Source: Caulobacter mirabilis (GTDB lineage Bacteria > Pseudomonadota > Alphaproteobacteria > Caulobacterales > Caulobacteraceae). Taken from it: DNA of 64,000 nucleotides. The stretch is from positions 682,001 through 746,000 of the forward strand of contig NZ_CP024201.1 in the NCBI RefSeq assembly GCF_002749615.1, in the 5' to 3' direction. Of this stretch, positions 61,022-64,000 are shown in pieces (position 1 is the first letter of the stretch; every line of letters starts with the position of its first letter). A program made the translations under genes and the position numbers. Below the pieces are notes generated by a model. It ran no database searches and had not been told where the DNA came from. It saw nothing but the letters and a program-made list of their open reading frames with translations.

Positions 61022-61054
61022 GCCCCGGCACCCTAACCGGACTGTCCGAGAGCG

Positions 61055-62572
61055 CTAGCCGGCGAGGCTGTGCAGGCGATCGCGGGCGGCGAGGACCTCC
61101 GGCTGGCCGGCGTCGCCGACGATGAACCGCTGCACCAGCCGGATCAGCTCGCCGGTCTCGCCGTTGAGGGTGTGGGTGGCGGCGGTCGACTGCTCGACCA
61201 TGGCGGCGTTCTGCTGGGTCACCTGATCCATCTGGGTCACCGCGCCGTTCACCTCGGCCAAGCTGATCGACTGCTCGCGCGAGGAGGCCGAGATCTCGGA
61301 GACCAGGCCGTTGATCTCGCCCACCCGGTCGACGATGCGGCGCAGCGCCTCGCCGGTGTCGCCGACCAGCCGGACGCCTTCGTTCACCTGGCCGCTGGAG
61401 GTCGAGATCAAGCCCTTGATCTCCTTGGCGGCCTCGGCCGAGCGCTGGGCCAGGGCGCGGACCTCGGACGCGACGACCGCGAAGCCCTTGCCGGCGTCGC
61501 CGGCCCGGGCCGCCTCGACGCCCGCGTTCAAGGCCAGCAGGTTGGTCTGAAAAGCGATCTCATCGATCACGCCGATGATCTGGCTGATCTGCTGGGAGGA
61601 CTTGGCGATCTCGTTCATCGCCGACACCGCCTCCTGCATGACCGCGCCGGAGTGCTCGGCCTCGTTCTTGGCCGTGCCGACCAGTTCGGAGGCGCGCTCT
61701 GCGCCTTCGGAGGCCTTCTTCACCGTGGCGGTCAGCTCTTCCATGGCCGCGGCGGTCTCCTCCAGGCTGGCGGCCTGCTGCTCGGTGCGGCGGGACAGGT
61801 CGTCGGAAGCCAGCGCGATCTCGTCGGTGCCGGAGCGGATGGTCGTCGCGGTCTGGTTCACGGCGCGCAGAGTGTCCTGGAGCGCGTCGACGGCGGCGTT
61901 GTAGTCGTCCTTCAGCTTGGCGAACTGCGGCGCCACCTCGCCGCTCAGCCGGGCGACCAGATCGCCGGCGGCCAGCCGCTCCAGGGCCTCGCCCAGGAGC
62001 GTGACCAGGCGGTTCTGCTCCTCCTCGGCCTCCTGGCGAACCGCTTCCTGCTTGCGGCGCTCGTCTTCCAGCGTCTCGATGTAGATCGAGATGGCGAAGT
62101 CCATGTCCAGCAGGACGGCCTTCATCAGGGCGGCCAGGGCCGAGCCCGCGCGCGCGGTCGCGGCGGCGTCCTTGCCGCCGAGCCGGGCCTTGGGCCACAG
62201 GTCGCGCACCGTGGCCTTGATCAGATGTTCTGTGATCAGGGCGTAGCCGCCGATGTACCAGCGCGGCTCCAGGCCCAGGCGCGCGTGCGCCTGGCCGATC
62301 GCCCGCACGCCCCGGACATAGGCGTCGCCATAGTCGGCCGAGCCGATGATGCCCCAGTGCTGCTCCTGCCGCCGCCGCGCCGAGGACAGCATGTCCTGGT
62401 TGGTGAAGAAGCGGCGAACCTCGGGGAAGGCTTCGACCCGGGTGTAGAAGGTGTCCATCGCCCCGCCGATCTCGCGCTCGAGAGTCGGCTTCAGACTGGC
62501 CAGCGCGACGCGGCCGGCGGCGTCCAGCTGCATGAAATCGAGACGCTGACTGAGAGCGTAGTCATTCGACAT
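61055..62572 (-). CDS. Globin-coupled methyl-accepting chemotaxis protein (soluble)
   Basis: 505 residues and no transmembrane helix. Residues about 5-165 are a protoglobin-type sensor with the probable haem-binding His96 in [20 protein letters not shown] linker helix and HAMP-like part ([35 protein letters not shown]) follow. Residues about 260-480 are the MCP signalling hairpin, whose tip reads [50 protein letters not shown]. It probably senses oxygen through haem and signals to CheA and CheW. It ends LHSLAG, without a CheR-binding pentapeptide. A CtrA-like half-site lies 99 bases upstream. Confidence 0.93.
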   Translation of the reverse strand: MSNDYALSQRLDFMQLDAAGRVALASLKPTLEREIGGAMDTFYTRVEAFPEVRRFFTNQDMLSSARRRQEQHWGIIGSADYGDAYVRGVRAIGQAHARLGLEPRWYIGGYALITEHLIKATVRDLWPKARLGGKDAAATARAGSALAALMKAVLLDMDFAISIYIETLEDERRKQEAVRQEAEEEQNRLVTLLGEALERLAAGDLVARLSGEVAPQFAKLKDDYNAAVDALQDTLRAVNQTATTIRSGTDEIALASDDLSRRTEQQAASLEETAAAMEELTATVKKASEGAERASELVGTAKNEAEHSGAVMQEAVSAMNEIAKSSQQISQIIGVIDEIAFQTNLLALNAGVEAARAGDAGKGFAVVASEVRALAQRSAEAAKEIKGLISTSSGQVNEGVRLVGDTGEALRRIVDRVGEINGLVSEISASSREQSISLAEVNGAVTQMDQVTQQNAAMVEQSTAATHTLNGETGELIRLVQRFIVGDAGQPEVLAARDRLHSLAG

Positions 62573-62670
62573 CGGGAGCTCCCCCGCGTTCCGGGGGCGA
62601 GCCGCCCCGGAGTCGGCGCGGCGAAGCGGACGCTCTGCGCGCCCCCGCCGCGCGACTAGTCGTCGGGTGG

Positions 62671-62679
62671 AATGGTTAA
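62671..62679 (-). promoter_or_regulatory. CtrA-like half-site TTAACCATT upstream of the chemoreceptor gene
   Basis: On the minus strand TTAACCATT is found 99 bases before the chemoreceptor ATG. CtrA sites in Caulobacter contain TTAACCAT half-sites, and chemotaxis genes are often under CtrA control. No second half-site at the canonical spacing is seen, so the call is weak. Confidence 0.3.
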
Positions 62680-62691
62680 TGGTTTGCTATT

Positions 62692-62725
62692 CTGGGTAGA
62701 GTGGAATTTCGCCCGCTCTACCCAG
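62692..62725 (-). terminator. Hairpin after carB
   Basis: A perfect 10-bp inverted repeat, CTGGGTAGAG (62692-62701) and CTCTACCCAG (62716-62725) with a 14-base loop, starts 13 bases after the carB stop. There is no U-run, so termination strength is uncertain. Confidence 0.55.
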
Positions 62726-62738
62726 GATTTGTGCACGA

Positions 62739-64000
62739 TCAGGCGTAGCTCTGCAGCGGTCGAACGTTCAGGCTTTCGGATGGGGCGCTGCTGATCGCCT
62801 GGGCCGCCGCCAGGGCGCCGGCCGAGGTGGTGTAGTAGGGGATCTTCATCATCAGGGCGGTGCGGCGGATCTCGAAGCTGTCTGCCAGCGACTGCTTGCC
62901 TTCCGTCGTGTTGAAGACCAGCTGGACCTCGCCGTTCTTCATCGCGTCGACGATGTGCGGACGGCCTTCCAGGACCTTGCGCACGAACTCCGTCTCGATG
63001 CCCTGCTCGCGCAGCCAGTCGCCGGTGCCGGCGGTGGTCAGGACGCGGAAGCCGGCCGCCTGCAGCAGCTTCACCGGCTCGATGATCCAGGGCTTGTCGC
63101 TGTCCTTCACCGAGACGAAGGCCGCGCCCTTGGTCGGCAGGGTGGTGCCGCCGCCGAGCTGGCTCTTGGCGAAGGCGCGGGCGAAGGCCGGGGCCATGCC
63201 GGTCTCGCCTTCGCGTTTCCAGTCCAGGCCCATGACCTCGCCGGTCGAACGCATCTCCGGACCCAGCACCGTGTCGACGCCGGCGAAGCGGGCGAACGGG
63301 AAGACCGCCTCCTTCACCGCGATGTGGTCGTAGGGCCGGTCGACCAGGCCGAAGTCGGCGAGCGGCTCGCCGGCCATGACCTTGGCCGCGATGGCGGCGA
63401 TCGGCTGGCCGATGGTCTTGGCGACGAAGGGCGCCGTGCGCGAGGCGCGCGGGTTCACTTCCAGGACGTAGATGCGCGGGTTGGCCGAGTGCGGCTCCTC
63501 GATCGCGAACTGGACGTTCATCAGGCCGCGCACGTTCAGGGCCAGGGCCATGGCGACGGTCTGACGCTTCAGCTCGGCGATGGTCTCGTCGCGCAGCGAG
63601 AAGGGCGGCATCGAACAAGCCGAGTCACCGCTGTGCACGCCGGCTTCCTCGATGTGCTCCAGCACGCCGGCGACGAACACGTCCTTGCCGTCGCACAGGG
63701 CGTCGATGTCCACCTCGGTGGCGCGCGACAGATACTGGTCGATCAGGATCGGGGCGTCGCCGCTGACCTCGACGGCCGTGCGGACGTAGCGCTCCAGCTG
63801 CTCGTCGTCGCGGACGATCTCCATCCCGCGGCCGCCCAGCACGTAGGACGGCCGGATGACGATCGGATAGCCGACCTCGTGCGCCGCCGTGAAGCATTCC
63901 TCGGCGCTGCGGGCCAGGGCGTTGTTCGGCTGGGCGATGTCGAGCTTGTGCAGCAGCTGCTGGAAGCGTTCGCGGTCCTCGGCCAGGTCGATCGAGTCGA
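62739..64000 (-). CDS. carB: Carbamoyl-phosphate synthase large subunit, C-terminal part
   Basis: The frame runs off the right edge, so only about 420 C-terminal residues are present of roughly 1,080-1,100. Visible are the second ATP-grasp domain ([85 protein letters not shown]) and the MGS-like allosteric domain ([55 protein letters not shown]). The second carboxyphosphate-type site phosphorylates carbamate. The product feeds arginine and pyrimidine synthesis. Confidence 0.96.
   Translation of the reverse strand, partial: DSIDLAEDRERFQQLLHKLDIAQPNNALARSAEECFTAAHEVGYPIVIRPSYVLGGRGMEIVRDDEQLERYVRTAVEVSGDAPILIDQYLSRATEVDIDALCDGKDVFVAGVLEHIEEAGVHSGDSACSMPPFSLRDETIAELKRQTVAMALALNVRGLMNVQFAIEEPHSANPRIYVLEVNPRASRTAPFVAKTIGQPIAAIAAKVMAGEPLADFGLVDRPYDHIAVKEAVFPFARFAGVDTVLGPEMRSTGEVMGLDWKREGETGMAPAFARAFAKSQLGGGTTLPTKGAAFVSVKDSDKPWIIEPVKLLQAAGFRVLTTAGTGDWLREQGIETEFVRKVLEGRPHIVDAMKNGEVQLVFNTTEGKQSLADSFEIRRTALMMKIPYYTTSAGALAAAQAISSAPSESLNVRPLQSYA

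Overview
The window looks like chromosomal DNA of a GC-rich alphaproteobacterium, most likely a Caulobacterales member (Caulobacter or Phenylobacterium type). Pointers are several TonB-dependent receptor and TetR units, pseudaminic-acid-type sugar genes, GreA and CarB of alphaproteobacterial type, SleB-type cell wall hydrolases and a soluble globin-coupled chemoreceptor. I see no tRNA, rRNA, insertion sequence, phage gene or CRISPR array. Genes are dense, with many 1-8 base overlaps between co-directional genes and three convergent pairs that share the stop tetranucleotide CTAG.

Layout. 1-3.5 kb: end of a TonB receptor with its terminator, then MATE exporter, dienelactone hydrolase and cation diffusion facilitator. 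3.5-12.6 kb (minus): PI-PLC-like secreted enzyme, TonB receptor, tandem-TetR regulator (apparently frameshifted near its end), DUF4198 protein and a large tricorn-like S41 protease. 12.7-18.2 kb: VOC protein, DUF418 and DUF5990 proteins, thioredoxin, and an alkylation-repair pair (Ada-AlkA fusion plus Ogt) followed by a cupin. 18.2-25.8 kb: secreted proteins of unknown function, a small lipoprotein, a SleB hydrolase, SDR, DUF1003, a BAAT-type hydrolase and an XRE/membrane-protein operon with a clear operator. 25.8-28.5 kb: thiolase, HSD10-like SDR and MaoC hydratase (acyl-CoA metabolism). 28.5-32.4 kb: GlxA-type regulator divergent from a DJ-1/PfpI protein, an extradiol dioxygenase and an acyltransferase.

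32.4-38.6 kb is an NAD locus. nadA-nadB lie behind two palindromic operator-like sites, and TetR-nadC-ADP-ribosylglycohydrolase-zinc-ribbon protein form a tightly overlapping operon. The TetR gene is divergent from a membrane protein across a double operator. 38.7-46.8 kb: Dps coupled to a second SleB-type lipoprotein, an S41 peptidase divergent from a CadC-like regulator, a trxB operon and an esterase.

46.8-55.7 kb holds nonulosonic-acid genes: pseI on the plus strand and a minus-strand operon spsF-like, pseG (frameshifted in a six-G run), methyltransferase, FAD protein, WbqC and SDR. A secreted protein, an ELM1-family protein and greA follow. 55.8-64 kb: EamA transporter, GNAT, SDR, GST and SnoaL genes with palindromic operators, sterol desaturase-type hydroxylase, AraC regulator, globin-coupled chemoreceptor, and the C-terminal part of carB running off the end.

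Functions come from motifs and family resemblance read by eye. No database search was run.
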